Assembly (NCBI RefSeq): GCF_003086895.1 | Contig: NZ_CP026004.1 | Location: forward strand, 1,151,663 to 1,215,662 | Direction: 5' to 3' | DNA from: Stenotrophomonas sp. ESTM1D_MKCIP4_1 | GTDB lineage: Bacteria > Pseudomonadota > Gammaproteobacteria > Xanthomonadales > Xanthomonadaceae | Length of the DNA stretch: 64,000 nucleotides | Shown here: positions 42,014-53,132 of the stretch, one piece after another | Position numbering within the stretch: position 1 is the stretch's first letter | How the letters are laid out: each line of letters starts with the position of its first letter | Translations under genes and position numbers: made by a program | Notes under the pieces: generated by a model | The model's input: only the letters and a program-made list of their open reading frames with translations | Told to the model about the DNA's origin: nothing | Databases searched by the model: none

Positions 42014-42041
42014 ATGCCGGGCAGCCCAGGCTGCCCGGCAT
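42014..42041 (+). promoter_or_regulatory. Strong hairpin just before S9 peptidase 3
   Basis: A perfect 13-bp stem ATGCCGGGCAGCC / GGCTGCCCGGCAT with a 2-base loop ends 11 bp before the ATG of copy 3. GGGGGAA follows the stem and may be the ribosome site. It could terminate read-through from copy 2, protect the message, or limit translation. No promoter like those of copies 1 and 2 is obvious. Confidence 0.6.
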
Positions 42042-42052
42042 GGGGGAATCCC

Positions 42053-44035
42053 ATGAAGCCTGTGTTCCTGATCGCCGGGCTGCTCGCGCTGTGCGGCGCC
42101 AGCCCTGTCCGTGCGGCCGACATCGCGCTGGACGACTACCTGCGCCGTGCCGAATTCAACGACATCCAGCTCTCGCCCACAGGTGAGTACCTGGCCATGA
42201 CCGTGCCGCTGGACGGGGCCACGGCGGTCGCCGTCCTGCGCACCAGCACCCTGGAACTGGTCGGCAATTTCCGCCCGCCGCGCAACAACCACGCCAACAG
42301 CGTCGACTGGGTCAGCGACAACCGGCTGCTGATCGGCCTGGCCGAGAAATGGGGCGCGCTCGATGCACCGCGGCCCACCGGCGAACTGTACGCGATGGAT
42401 GCCAACGGCAAGCGCGGCGACCTGCTGGTCGGTTACCGCGCGCGCCCGGATGAGCCCGGGCAGGTCAGCGGGCGCGTGGTCGAGCCGGTCGCCGCGTTCG
42501 TTGCCGATCCACGGCTGGGGGATGAGCGCAACGTGCTCATTTCCTTGTGGCCGTTCGCCAACGACACCAGCGCGCGCCTGGAACGGATGGATGTCATCAC
42601 CGGCCGGCGCGTGCTGGTATCGCGATCACCGGTACAACGGGCCACGTTCACCACCGACAACGACGGTGTCCTGCGCTTCGCCCATGGCGCCGCAGAGGAC
42701 AACATCAACAAGCTCTACTACCGTCAGGACGACGGTCGCTGGACCCTGCTCAACGACGAAGGCAGCAGCCAGCGCATCGAACGGCCCGTCGGCTTCTCAG
42801 CCGACAACCAACTGGCTTACCTGGTGGTGGAACAGGTCCATGGGCCCGATGCCGTGGTCAGCTGGAACCCGCGCAGCGGCGAGCGCCGCACCATGCTGCA
42901 GGACACGGTGGTCGACCCGACGTACATCATTCACCAGCCCGGTACGCGCGTGCCGGTGGGCGTGCAGTTCGTGGGGGCAGTCCCGCGCAGCGCGTTCTTC
43001 GACGAACAATCGCCCACTGCGCGGATCCAGCGCATGCTGGAAAAGGCGTTCCCCGGCCAGGTGGTCAGCCTGTTGTCGGCCACTGCGGACAATGCACGGA
43101 TCCTGGTCAAGGTCGATTCGGGGCGCAATCCCGGTGACTGGTTCCTGTTCAACACCGCGACCCGCGAAGCGGCGTTCCTGACCGCGCGCCATCGCTGGTT
43201 TGATCGTGACGGTGGTGCCAGCGTGCGCCCGGTCAGCCTGGTTGCGCGCGATGGCCTGCCGTTGCACGGCTATCTGACCGTGCCTGCGGGAAGCGACGGC
43301 CGTGGGTTGCCCATGGTGGTGGTCCCGCACGGTGGCCCGATCGGCGAGTTCGATGAGGGCGGCTTCGAGCGTGACAACCACCTGCTGGCGGCGGCCGGCT
43401 ATGCCGTGCTGCAGATCAATTTCCGTGGCTCGGGCAACTACGGTCGCGCCCACATCCAGGCCGGCGCGAAGCAATGGGGCCGGGCCATGCAGGATGACGT
43501 GACCGACGCCACCCGCTGGGCCATCGCCGAGGGCATCGCCGATCCGCAGCGCATCTGCATCTACGGCGCCAGCTACGGCGCGTACTCGGCCATGATGGGG
43601 GCCGTGCGTGAGCCGGCCTTGTACCGGTGCGCCGCAGGCTATGTGGGCGTCTACGACCTGCCGATGATGTTCAAGCGCGGCGACATCCAGGACCGCACCT
43701 CGGGCCTGAACTACCTGCGCGACTGGCTGGGTGATCCTGCCGGGCTTGCGGCGGTATCGCCGGTAAACCTGGCTGCGTCCATCAAAGTGCCCGTGTTGCT
43801 GGCTGCGGGCCGCGAAGACCAGCGTGCGCCGGTGCAGCACACCGAGCGCATGGAGGCGGCGCTGAAGCAGGCTGGCGTGCCGGTGGAAGCGGTGTACTAC
43901 GCGCGCGAAGGGCATGGCCTGTATGGCGATGCCAACCAGCGCGATTACTACACCCGGTTGCTGGCGTTCCTCGCACGCAGCCTGGGTGGGGCGACCGCCG
44001 CAGCCGTCACAGCGGGCAAGGCCAGCGCGCCCTGA
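42053..44035 (+). CDS. S9-family peptidase, tandem copy 3
   Basis: The 660-residue paralog has a signal peptide (MKPVFLIAGLLALCGASPVRA), Ser507 in YGASYGAYSAMMG, the acid in AGREDQRAP and the base in REGHGLYGD. Within the hydrolase domain it is close to copies 1 and 2, including NFRGSGNYGRAH and MQDDVTDATRWAIAEG. It ends 21 bp from the convergent POT transporter, which would import di- or tripeptides released by these enzymes. Confidence 0.92.
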   Translation: MKPVFLIAGLLALCGASPVRAADIALDDYLRRAEFNDIQLSPTGEYLAMTVPLDGATAVAVLRTSTLELVGNFRPPRNNHANSVDWVSDNRLLIGLAEKWGALDAPRPTGELYAMDANGKRGDLLVGYRARPDEPGQVSGRVVEPVAAFVADPRLGDERNVLISLWPFANDTSARLERMDVITGRRVLVSRSPVQRATFTTDNDGVLRFAHGAAEDNINKLYYRQDDGRWTLLNDEGSSQRIERPVGFSADNQLAYLVVEQVHGPDAVVSWNPRSGERRTMLQDTVVDPTYIIHQPGTRVPVGVQFVGAVPRSAFFDEQSPTARIQRMLEKAFPGQVVSLLSATADNARILVKVDSGRNPGDWFLFNTATREAAFLTARHRWFDRDGGASVRPVSLVARDGLPLHGYLTVPAGSDGRGLPMVVVPHGGPIGEFDEGGFERDNHLLAAAGYAVLQINFRGSGNYGRAHIQAGAKQWGRAMQDDVTDATRWAIAEGIADPQRICIYGASYGAYSAMMGAVREPALYRCAAGYVGVYDLPMMFKRGDIQDRTSGLNYLRDWLGDPAGLAAVSPVNLAASIKVPVLLAAGREDQRAPVQHTERMEAALKQAGVPVEAVYYAREGHGLYGDANQRDYYTRLLAFLARSLGGATAAAVTAGKASAP

Positions 44036-44056
44036 GCGGTCAGTGCTGCAACGGGG

Positions 44057-45811
44057 TCATTTGACCCCGTGCATCATCCGCTTCAGCAGCGGCGCGGCGA
44101 TGAAGGCGGCCACCGCACAGCCCAGGCCGATCCACATCAGCAGCCAGAACAGGTGCGCATAGGCGCCTGCGGCCGCCACCATGTCCAGTGATTCGCCCTC
44201 GGGCACTTCGATCGCGGCCAGCTTGCCGAACAGTGCGGCAAGCGTTTCGGAAAACGCGGTGGCCAGGAACCAGGTGCCCATCATCAGGCTCATCACCCGC
44301 GGCACCGCCAGCTGGGTCACCGCCGAGAGGCCGACCGGCGACAGGCACATTTCGCCGCTGGCCAGCAGGAAGTAGGCCAGCACCAGCCACCAGACGCTGG
44401 CCATTTCACCCGTCGCGCCCACCTGCTGCGCGGCCAGCGCCAGCGGCACGAAAGACAGCGCGCCGATCACCAGGCCCCAGGCCGATTTCACCGGCTTGCC
44501 CGGTTCCCAGCCGCGGCGGTCCATCCAGGTCCACAGCGCGGCGAAGGCCGGTGCCAGCAGCACCAGGAACAGGCCGCCCAGGTAGGTCAGCGAACCCGCA
44601 GTCTGCGGAATCACCAGGCAGTCGCGCACCAGCAGCACCAGCATCAGCGCGACGATGGTGATGAAGAACGCGCGCGGTGCGTTGGAGCCGGGCCGGCGTT
44701 CGGACAGGCGCGCGCTGACCACGAAGCCCAGCGGCGCCAGCAGCAGTGACACGATGGACCACGGCAGCGGGGTACCGCCGGTGATGACCAGCGCCGGCAC
44801 GATGTCCTTGGTCAGCAGGCGGTCGGTGAAGGTCACCCACGAGCCGTAGGACTGCTCATACATCGTGAAGAACACCAGCGCCATGAAGATCAGCACCATC
44901 AGCGCGATCATCTGCTGGCGCTGCACGGGCGTGCACTTGCTGCCGGTGAACCAGGCGAACCAGACCAGCACGCCGCCCAGCACCACCAGCATCAGCATCA
45001 ACGCCAGGCTGATCTCGCCGCCGAGGGCGAAGGCGCCGTTGCCGGCGGCCCACATCAGCCATGCCACCGGCAGCACGCCGATGACCGCGCACAGGTAGAT
45101 CAGCCATTCGCGCGGCAGGCCCAGCACCTTCTGCTTCAGTGCGGCCGGTTGCGGCGGCTCGGCATGGCCCTGCAGGTACTTCTGGCCCCACAGGAACATC
45201 GCCAGGCCGGCCAGCATGCCGATGCCCGCGGCACCGAAGCCGTACTTCCAGCCATAGGCTTCGCCGAGAAAACCGCAGACCAGCGAGGAGAACAGCGCGC
45301 CCAGGTTGATGCCGGCGTAGAACAGCGAGAAACCCGAATCGCGACGCGGGTCGTCCTGCGGGTAGAGCTTGCCGACGATGGTGGAAATGTTCGGCTTGAG
45401 GAAGCCGACGCCCATGATGATCAGCGCCAGCGAGAGATAGGTCACCGCCAGGGCCGAGGTATCACGCACCACCACGCCGTTCACCCGGTAGGCCGCATGG
45501 CCCTCGAAGGCCATGCCCAGGTGGCCCAGCACCAGCAGGATGCCGCCGAACAGCACCGCCCGCCGCATGCCCAGCCAGCGGTCGGCGAGCATGCCGCCGA
45601 ACACCGGGATGCAGTACACCAGACCGCCATACGCGCCGAGCAGGTCCAGGCCGGCCTTGTCGCCGAACAGGTGGTACTTGGTGAGGTAGAGCAGCAGCAG
45701 CGCCTTCATGCCATAGAAGGAGAAGCGCTCCCACATTTCGGTGAAGAAGCAGACGTAGACGCCTTTGGGGTGCCCCAGGAAGTCGTCGGAAGCAATCGCA
45801 GTGGAATTCAT
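44057..45811 (-). CDS. POT-family proton-dependent oligopeptide transporter
   Basis: The 584-residue inner-membrane protein has 14 or so helices. The family signature appears as FFTEMWERFSFYGMKALLLLYLTKYHL (ExxERFxYY-like), GGMLADRWLGMRRAVLFGG, and GVGFLKPNISTIVGKLYPQDDPRRDSGFSLFYAGINLGALFSSLVCG (the PTR2 motif). It imports di- and tripeptides with protons. Its upstream flank holds the long inverted repeat at 45864-45926. Confidence 0.94.
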   Translation of the reverse strand: MNSTAIASDDFLGHPKGVYVCFFTEMWERFSFYGMKALLLLYLTKYHLFGDKAGLDLLGAYGGLVYCIPVFGGMLADRWLGMRRAVLFGGILLVLGHLGMAFEGHAAYRVNGVVVRDTSALAVTYLSLALIIMGVGFLKPNISTIVGKLYPQDDPRRDSGFSLFYAGINLGALFSSLVCGFLGEAYGWKYGFGAAGIGMLAGLAMFLWGQKYLQGHAEPPQPAALKQKVLGLPREWLIYLCAVIGVLPVAWLMWAAGNGAFALGGEISLALMLMLVVLGGVLVWFAWFTGSKCTPVQRQQMIALMVLIFMALVFFTMYEQSYGSWVTFTDRLLTKDIVPALVITGGTPLPWSIVSLLLAPLGFVVSARLSERRPGSNAPRAFFITIVALMLVLLVRDCLVIPQTAGSLTYLGGLFLVLLAPAFAALWTWMDRRGWEPGKPVKSAWGLVIGALSFVPLALAAQQVGATGEMASVWWLVLAYFLLASGEMCLSPVGLSAVTQLAVPRVMSLMMGTWFLATAFSETLAALFGKLAAIEVPEGESLDMVAAAGAYAHLFWLLMWIGLGCAVAAFIAAPLLKRMMHGVK

Positions 45812-45863
45812 CGCGGAAGTATAGGCGCGCCAGCTTCCGGTACATCCACGCCATGCGTGGAAA

Positions 45864-45926
45864 AAAGGGGACGGAGGGGATTAAGTCGTTTGTGCCGCAA
45901 ACGACTTAATCCCCTCCGTCCCCTTT
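45864..45926. repeat. Perfect 29-bp inverted repeat with 5-base loop
   Basis: Arms 45864-45892 and 45898-45926 are exact reverse complements. The outer part is AAAGGGGACGGAGGGG and the inner part ATTAAGTCGTTTG, with loop TGCCG. It lies in the 118-bp gap between the POT start and the stop of the DUF1624-like gene, both minus strand. It could end the upstream transcript. It is AT-richer inside than local DNA and unlike the other two repeat families, which suggests a small mobile palindrome. Confidence 0.93.
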
Positions 45927-45929
45927 CTT

Positions 45930-47078
45930 CTACAGGTACCGCAGCCACGCCAGATCGCGGCGGCGCGCCTTGAACCGGGCAAATGCCAGGGTGGGCGGGT
46001 AGAGCACCACCGCCAAAGCGCAGGCCACCAGCAGCAGGCCGGCCACCGAATCCAGCGCGTACAGGCTGCCGTGGGTCGGCCCCCAGATCGCCAGCGCGGC
46101 CACGTACAGCAGCTTCAGCACGTACAGGTGCAGCAGGTAGAAGAACATCGGCGCGGCACCGATGTCGCCCAGCGGGCGCAGGGCGCGCGCCAGCGGCGGC
46201 CATTCGTACAGGCGCAGCAGCAACAGCCCCACGCCCAGGGTGAGCAGCAGGAACTGCAGCGAGGGCGGGTACTTGGTCACGTTGAACACGCTCATCCACG
46301 TGCGCAGGGTGCTGTCCTGGTGTTGCCAGGGTGTCTCGCCATAGCCGTTGGCCAGGCGCAGCGCGGCGAAGGCCGCCAGGGCGCCCAGCCCGGCCCACAG
46401 CAGCCAGCGCGTGCGTTGCGCCGGGTCGCGGTCACGGGCGAACCACGGCCCCATCAGGTAGCCCAGGGCGATCACGCCGATCCACGGCAGCACCGGGTAG
46501 GAGGTGCGCAGGCGCAGCGCGCCGGCCTCGATCCAGTCGCGCTGGTGCAGCACTTTCCACAGCACGGCCAGCACGCCGTTGCCTTCCACGCGCAGGTCAT
46601 CGAACAGGTTGTGGCCGGCCACCAGCAGCACGCCCAGTACCAGCAGCGCCGGGCGCGGCAGCCACAGCAGGCCGGCCAGCGCGATCATGCTCAGCCCGAT
46701 GGCCCAGATCACCTGCAGGTACAGCGTCTCGGGCGGGAACTGGAAGGTCCAGGCAAGGTTTACCAGGGTCAGTTCCAGCACCACCATGAACAGGCCGCGC
46801 TTGAGCAGGAAAGCGGCGGTGGCGCGGCGCGGGTCGGCCTGGCGCTGGCCATACAGCCACGCCGACAGGCCGGTGAGCAGCACGAAGACCGGGGCGCACA
46901 GATGCGCCAGCAGGCGGCAGGCGAACAGGGCAGGGGACACGCTGGCGGCATCCATCGGGTCGCCCACCTGGTGCTGCAGGAAGAACGTCTCGCGCACGTG
47001 GTCCAGCAGCATCAGCAGCATCACGGTGCCGCGCAGCTGGTCGATGGAGGCCAGCCGGGGGGAGGGGGAAGGGGGCAT
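45930..47078 (-). CDS. DUF1624/heparan-N-acetyltransferase-like membrane protein
   Basis: The 382-residue protein has about ten membrane helices and opens RLASIDQLRGTVMLLMLLDHVRETFF, with a histidine at the end of helix 1 as in YeiB/DUF1624 and HGSNAT-type acyltransferases (the DxLRG...DHxR pattern). TSYPVLPWIGVIALGYLMGPWFARD and FFYLLHLYVLKLLY agree. It may transfer acyl groups across the membrane; no substrate is evident. I chose the ATG at 47078; one 39 bp upstream is possible. An AT-rich promoter region lies at 47100-47125. Confidence 0.83.
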   Translation of the reverse strand: MPPSPSPRLASIDQLRGTVMLLMLLDHVRETFFLQHQVGDPMDAASVSPALFACRLLAHLCAPVFVLLTGLSAWLYGQRQADPRRATAAFLLKRGLFMVVLELTLVNLAWTFQFPPETLYLQVIWAIGLSMIALAGLLWLPRPALLVLGVLLVAGHNLFDDLRVEGNGVLAVLWKVLHQRDWIEAGALRLRTSYPVLPWIGVIALGYLMGPWFARDRDPAQRTRWLLWAGLGALAAFAALRLANGYGETPWQHQDSTLRTWMSVFNVTKYPPSLQFLLLTLGVGLLLLRLYEWPPLARALRPLGDIGAAPMFFYLLHLYVLKLLYVAALAIWGPTHGSLYALDSVAGLLLVACALAVVLYPPTLAFARFKARRRDLAWLRYL

Positions 47079-47277
47079 GCGTGGGAACGGCAACGTATCA
47101 ACAGAAAGATATAACATATCATTTGCAGTGCCGCCAGCCCGGCTTTGCTGCATGGGTCGGTTGCCGGTGCGCGTGCAGGGCGGTTGCACCCTGCCGGCAG
47201 CCCCATCCTTTGGCACGCTGGACTTGCCGCTCCCTGAACGCTAGCGTGCAAGGGATTTTTTGCCAGCAGGGGCTTCC

Positions 47278-49242
47278 ATGAACCATGACGCTGCGCCCAA
47301 GCAGCTCACCTTCCGCGCAGTGGCCCTGGCCATCGTGCTGGCGGTGGTGCTGTCGGCGGCCAACGCCTATCTCGGTCTGTTCGCAGGCCTGACCATCGCC
47401 ACCGCCATTCCCGCGGCGGTCATTTCCATGGGCGTGCTGCGCCTGCTGGGCGGTGGTTCCATTCTCGAAAACAACATTGTCCAGACCGGCGCCTCGGCCG
47501 GTTCGTCCATCGCCGCCGGTGTCATCTTCACCATCCCGGCGCTGGTCATCATGGGCTACTGGCCGGACTTCAAGTACTGGTGGGTGCTGGGCATCGCAGG
47601 CCTGGGTGGCCTGCTGGGCGTGCTGTTCTCGGTGCCGCTGCGCCGTTCCATGATCGTCGAAGACCCGCTTCCGTTCCCGGAAGGCAAGGCGGCGGCCGAA
47701 GTGCTGAAGGCCGGTGAGAACCCCGGCCCGGGCCTGAAGATCCTCGGCCTGTCGGCCGTCATCGGCGCCTTCGTCAAGCTGGCCGCCGAAAGCGGCCTGC
47801 GCCTGATTCCTGATGCCTGGTCGACCTCGGCCTACGTCGGGAGCTCGAAGATCACCGCCTTCATCGGCACCAACCTGTCGCCGGCCCTGCTGGGCGTGGG
47901 CTACATCGTCGGCCTGAACGTCGGCATCGTGGTTGTGTCCGGCTCGATCCTGACCTGGCACATCGCCATCCCGATCTACCAGGCGTTCTTCATGAACACC
48001 GATCCGGCCCTGGCCGCGTCGGTCGCCACCGCCTCGTCCACCGAAGCGGCGTTCGCCATCTGGGGCGCGAAGATGCGCTATCTGGGTGTCGGCGCAATGC
48101 TGATCGGCGGCATCTGGACCCTGATCTCGCTGCGCAAGTCGCTGCTGAACGGCGTCAAGAGTGGCTTCGCTGCCGCGCGCAAGAGTGGCGGGCCGGTGCT
48201 GGCCCATACCGAACGCGACCTGCCGATGAAGTGGATGCTGGTCGCCCTGGTGGTCTTCGTGCTGCCGCTGCTGGCCCTGTACCAGGCCATCGTCGGCCAG
48301 TGGCACGTGTCGATCCCGATGACCATCATCATGATCGTCGCCGGCTTCCTGTTCGTTTCCGTCTCGGCCTACCTGGCCGGCCTGATCGGTTCGTCCAACA
48401 ACCCGGTCTCGGGCATCACCATCTCCACCATCCTGTTCGCTTCGGCGGTGCTGGTGGTGCTGCTGGGCGCCGACGGCCTCAAGCCGGTCGGTACCGGTGG
48501 TGCGCCGCTGGGCGCCGTGGCCGCCATCATGATCGGTGCGGTGGTGTGCTGCGCGGCCGCCGTGGGCGGTGACAACCTGCAGGATCTCAAGGCGGGTTAC
48601 ATCGTCGGTGCCACCCCGTGGAAGCAGCAGCTGATGCTGGGCATCGGCGCGTTCTCGTGCGCGCTGATCATGGCCCCGGTGCTGAACCTGCTGGCCACCG
48701 CTTACGGCATCGGCGTGAAGTCCGAACTGCACCCGAACGCGCTGGCCGCCCCGCAGGCCAACCTGATGGCCTCGGTAGCCAAGGGCCTGTTCGGTGGCGA
48801 ACTGCCGTGGACCTTCATCGGCATCGGTGCCGTGGTCGGTGCAGTCATCATCGCCTTCGACAGCTGGCTGAAGTCGCGCGGTTCGCGCTTCCGTGTGCCG
48901 GTGCTGGCCGCCGCCATCGGTATCTACCTGCCGCTGGAACTGATGGTGCCGATCTTCCTGGGCGGCCTGATCGCCTACCTGGTCGAGCGCTTCCACAAGG
49001 TGCGTGGCGATGATGAAGAAGGCCGCGACCGCGTGCACAAGCCGGGCGTGCTGTTCGCAGCTGGCTTGATCACCGGCGAGGCGCTGATGGGTATCGCCAT
49101 CGCCGTGCCGATCGTGATCAGCAGCCAGGCCGACGTGCTGGCGCTGCCGTTCCACCTGCCGGCCGCGCAGTGGATCGGCCTGGGCGTGCTGTTCCTTGTC
49201 GGCTGGCTGATCTACCGCACCGGCAAGCGCGCGATGGCGTAA
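47278..49242 (+). CDS. OPT-family oligopeptide transporter
   Basis: The 654-residue permease has about 16 helices. FRAVALAIVLAVVLSAANAYLGLFAGLTIATAIPAAVISMGVLRLLGGGSILENNIVQTGASAGSSIAAGVIFTIPALVIMGYW is the N-terminal OPT signature (NAYLGL, NIVQT). DPLPFPEGKAAAEVLKAG and SNNPVSGITISTILFASAV also fit. Bacterial OPTs import oligopeptides or metal-peptide complexes; which applies is unknown. It is next to peptidase genes, and a terminator follows downstream. Confidence 0.93.
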   Translation: MNHDAAPKQLTFRAVALAIVLAVVLSAANAYLGLFAGLTIATAIPAAVISMGVLRLLGGGSILENNIVQTGASAGSSIAAGVIFTIPALVIMGYWPDFKYWWVLGIAGLGGLLGVLFSVPLRRSMIVEDPLPFPEGKAAAEVLKAGENPGPGLKILGLSAVIGAFVKLAAESGLRLIPDAWSTSAYVGSSKITAFIGTNLSPALLGVGYIVGLNVGIVVVSGSILTWHIAIPIYQAFFMNTDPALAASVATASSTEAAFAIWGAKMRYLGVGAMLIGGIWTLISLRKSLLNGVKSGFAAARKSGGPVLAHTERDLPMKWMLVALVVFVLPLLALYQAIVGQWHVSIPMTIIMIVAGFLFVSVSAYLAGLIGSSNNPVSGITISTILFASAVLVVLLGADGLKPVGTGGAPLGAVAAIMIGAVVCCAAAVGGDNLQDLKAGYIVGATPWKQQLMLGIGAFSCALIMAPVLNLLATAYGIGVKSELHPNALAAPQANLMASVAKGLFGGELPWTFIGIGAVVGAVIIAFDSWLKSRGSRFRVPVLAAAIGIYLPLELMVPIFLGGLIAYLVERFHKVRGDDEEGRDRVHKPGVLFAAGLITGEALMGIAIAVPIVISSQADVLALPFHLPAAQWIGLGVLFLVGWLIYRTGKRAMA

Positions 49243-49247
49243 CCCAT

Positions 49248-49343
49248 GGGGTCGGATCCCTTCCCGACGGGAATGGCTCTGACCCGGTAGTGCCGGCCGC
49301 TGGCCGGCAATCTGCCTGGTTGCCGGCCAGCGGCCGGCACTAC
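49248..49343. repeat. GGGGTCAG-type palindrome plus a SMAG pair
   Basis: 49248-49285 is a GGGGTCGGATCCC...GGCTCTGACCC element. 49287-49343 holds two SMAG units in head-to-head orientation (GTAG-TGCCGGCCGCTGGCCGGCA and its inverse ending CTAC), directly after the OPT stop. Confidence 0.9.
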
Positions 49344-49354
49344 CGTCGTCCCCC

Positions 49355-49387
49355 GCAAACCGCGCTACGGCGCGGTTTGCTGTTTCT
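49355..49387 (+). terminator. Rho-independent terminator after the OPT gene
   Basis: An 11-bp stem GCAAACCGCGC / GCGCGGTTTGC is closed by the loop TACG (a UNCG-type tetraloop) and followed by TGTTTCT. Confidence 0.75.
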
Positions 49388-49430
49388 GGCGGTGGGATCG
49401 GCGCTGGCCGGCGGCCATGACCGATGGCCT

Positions 49431-49459
49431 TGGCAGCCCCGCCTGCACAGGCCTACCAT
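49431..49459 (+). promoter_or_regulatory. Promoter of the fourth S9 peptidase
   Basis: TGGCAG, 17 bases, TACCAT, ending 29 bp before the ATG. It resembles the TGGCRG-N18-TASAAT promoters of peptidases 1 and 2 but lacks the 5' hairpin. Confidence 0.55.
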
Positions 49460-49488
49460 CGGTTTTTTGCCGTCCTGCGGAGATCCCG

Positions 49489-51567
<2,079 letters not shown>

Positions 51568-51583
51568 GCCGCTGCAGCGCCGA

Positions 51584-51677
51584 GGGGTCGGATCCCTTCC
51601 GCACCGCGGAAGGGCTCTGACCCCGTCATCGTCCCTGGGGTCAGAGCCCTTTCGCGTGGCGAAAGGGATCCGACCCC
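51584..51677. repeat. Pair of GGGGTCAG-family palindromes
   Basis: Elements 51584-51624 (GGGGTCGGATCCCTTCC centre) and 51637-51677 (GGGGTCAGAGCCCTTTC centre), in opposite orientation, fill the gap between the S9 gene and the DUF819 gene. The second ends 17 bp before the DUF819 ATG. Confidence 0.87.
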
Positions 51678-51693
51678 GTACCAGAGCGCCTGC

Positions 51694-52923
51694 ATGATCC
51701 AGAACGACATCGTGGTCTTCGGTCTGATCGCCGCCACCCTCGGCGCGGTGTTCTGGACCGCGTCGCGGGAGCACGGCCCGTGGAAGCGCTTCTACACCTT
51801 CGTGCCGGCGCTGCTCCTGTGCTATCTCATCCCCGGCATCTACAACACCGTCGGCCTCATCGACGGGCAGAACACCAAGCTCTACAACCCCATCGCACGC
51901 GACATCCTGCTGCCGGCGGCGCTGATCCTGCTGACGCTGGCGGTGGACATCAAGGGCATCCTGCGGCTGGGCCCGAAACTGGTGCTGATGTACCTGGGCG
52001 CCTCGGCCAGCATCATGCTGGGTGCCGTGGTGGCCTTCCTGGTGATGCGCGCGATCCATCCCGACACCGTGGCCGGCGATACCTGGGCCGGCATGGCGGC
52101 GCTGGCCGGCAGCTGGATCGGAGGCGGCGCCAACATGCTGGCCATGCGCGAAGTCTTCGACGTCAACGCGACCACCTTCGGCCAGTTCGCCGTGGTCGAC
52201 GTCGGCGTGGGCTATGTGTGGATGGCGGCGCTGATTTTCCTGGCCGGTCGCGCGGCGAGGATCGACGCGCGCAGTGGCGCCGATACCTCGGCCATCGACG
52301 AACTGAAGGAGCGCATCGCACGCTTCCAGGCCGAGCATGAGCGCATTCCCAGCCTGACCGACCTGATGCTGATCGTGGCGGTGGCCTTCGGAGGCGTCGG
52401 CCTGTCGCACGCCATCGGCGCGCCGCTGGCGGCGTGGTTCAAGGCGAATGTCAGCTGGGCCTCGCAGTTCAGCCTGGATGCCCCGTTCGTGTGGGTGGTG
52501 GTGCTGTCGACCACGCTGGGCCTCAGCCTGAGCTTCACCCGCGCGCGTACGCTGGAAGGCGCGGGCGCCTCACGGCTGGGTTCGCTGCTGCTGTATTTCC
52601 TCATCGCCTGCATCGGCATGCAGATGGACCTGCTGGCGCTGCTGGACCGCCCGTGGCTGTTCCTGCTGGGGCTGATCTGGATCGCCGTGCACATCGTGCT
52701 GCTGTGGTGCCTGGGCAAGCTGCTGAAAGTGCCGTTCTTCTACTTCGCCATCGGCTCGCAGTCCAACATCGGCGGCCCGGCCTCGGCGCCGGTCGTTGCT
52801 GCTGCGTTCCATCCCGCGCTGGCACCGGTCGGCGTGCTGCTGGGTACGATGGGCTATGCCACCGGCACGTACCTGGCCTACATCGTCGGCATCACCCTGC
52901 GTGCGCTGGCCGGGCAGGGGTGA
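51694..52923 (+). CDS. DUF819-family membrane protein
   Basis: The 409-residue protein has 10-12 helices. AALAGSWIGGGANMLAMREVF and its symmetry partner FFYFAIGSQSNIGGPASAPVVAAAFHPALAPVGVLLGTMGYATGTYLAYIVG are the DUF819 (YjcL-like) repeats and resemble carrier discontinuous helices. It is presumably a secondary transporter of unknown substrate. A charged cytosolic loop (ELKERIARFQAEHERIP) separates the halves. The position after peptidase genes may be coincidence. Confidence 0.88.
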   Translation: MIQNDIVVFGLIAATLGAVFWTASREHGPWKRFYTFVPALLLCYLIPGIYNTVGLIDGQNTKLYNPIARDILLPAALILLTLAVDIKGILRLGPKLVLMYLGASASIMLGAVVAFLVMRAIHPDTVAGDTWAGMAALAGSWIGGGANMLAMREVFDVNATTFGQFAVVDVGVGYVWMAALIFLAGRAARIDARSGADTSAIDELKERIARFQAEHERIPSLTDLMLIVAVAFGGVGLSHAIGAPLAAWFKANVSWASQFSLDAPFVWVVVLSTTLGLSLSFTRARTLEGAGASRLGSLLLYFLIACIGMQMDLLALLDRPWLFLLGLIWIAVHIVLLWCLGKLLKVPFFYFAIGSQSNIGGPASAPVVAAAFHPALAPVGVLLGTMGYATGTYLAYIVGITLRALAGQG

Positions 52924-52939
52924 TCGTGCACGGGGGGAT

Positions 52940-52980
52940 GGGGTCAGATCCCTTTTGCGCAGCAAAAGGGATCTGACCCC
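52940..52980. repeat. GGGGTCAG-family palindrome (near-perfect)
   Basis: The most symmetrical copy in the window: GGGGTCAGATCCCTTTTGC at one end and its inverse ending TCTGACCCC at the other, after the DUF819 stop. Confidence 0.87.
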
Positions 52981-52993
52981 GGTTCACGGCGCG

Positions 52994-53058
52994 TCACGCC
53001 TGCAGCAACCCGCGTTCGATCAACCACGCTTTCGCGTCTTCGGCGTCCTGCTCGAACC
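52994..53058 (-). pseudogene. Duplicated 3' end of the HExxH gene
   Basis: About 65 bp nearly repeat 53133-53198, the last codons and stop of the neighbouring gene. CAGCAACCCGCGTTCGATCA and the following CCACGCT(T/C)TCGCGTCTTCGGC(G/A)TCCTGCTCGAACC match with few changes. No upstream coding part is present, so it is a gene-end fragment and not a gene. The unit spacing is 139 bp. Confidence 0.8.
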
Positions 53059-53132
53059 GCGCCGAGTGAAACGATGGGCGCCGTGGGGTCCAGCGCGTCG
53101 CCACGCGCCCATGTCCAACCGCGCCCGCGGCT

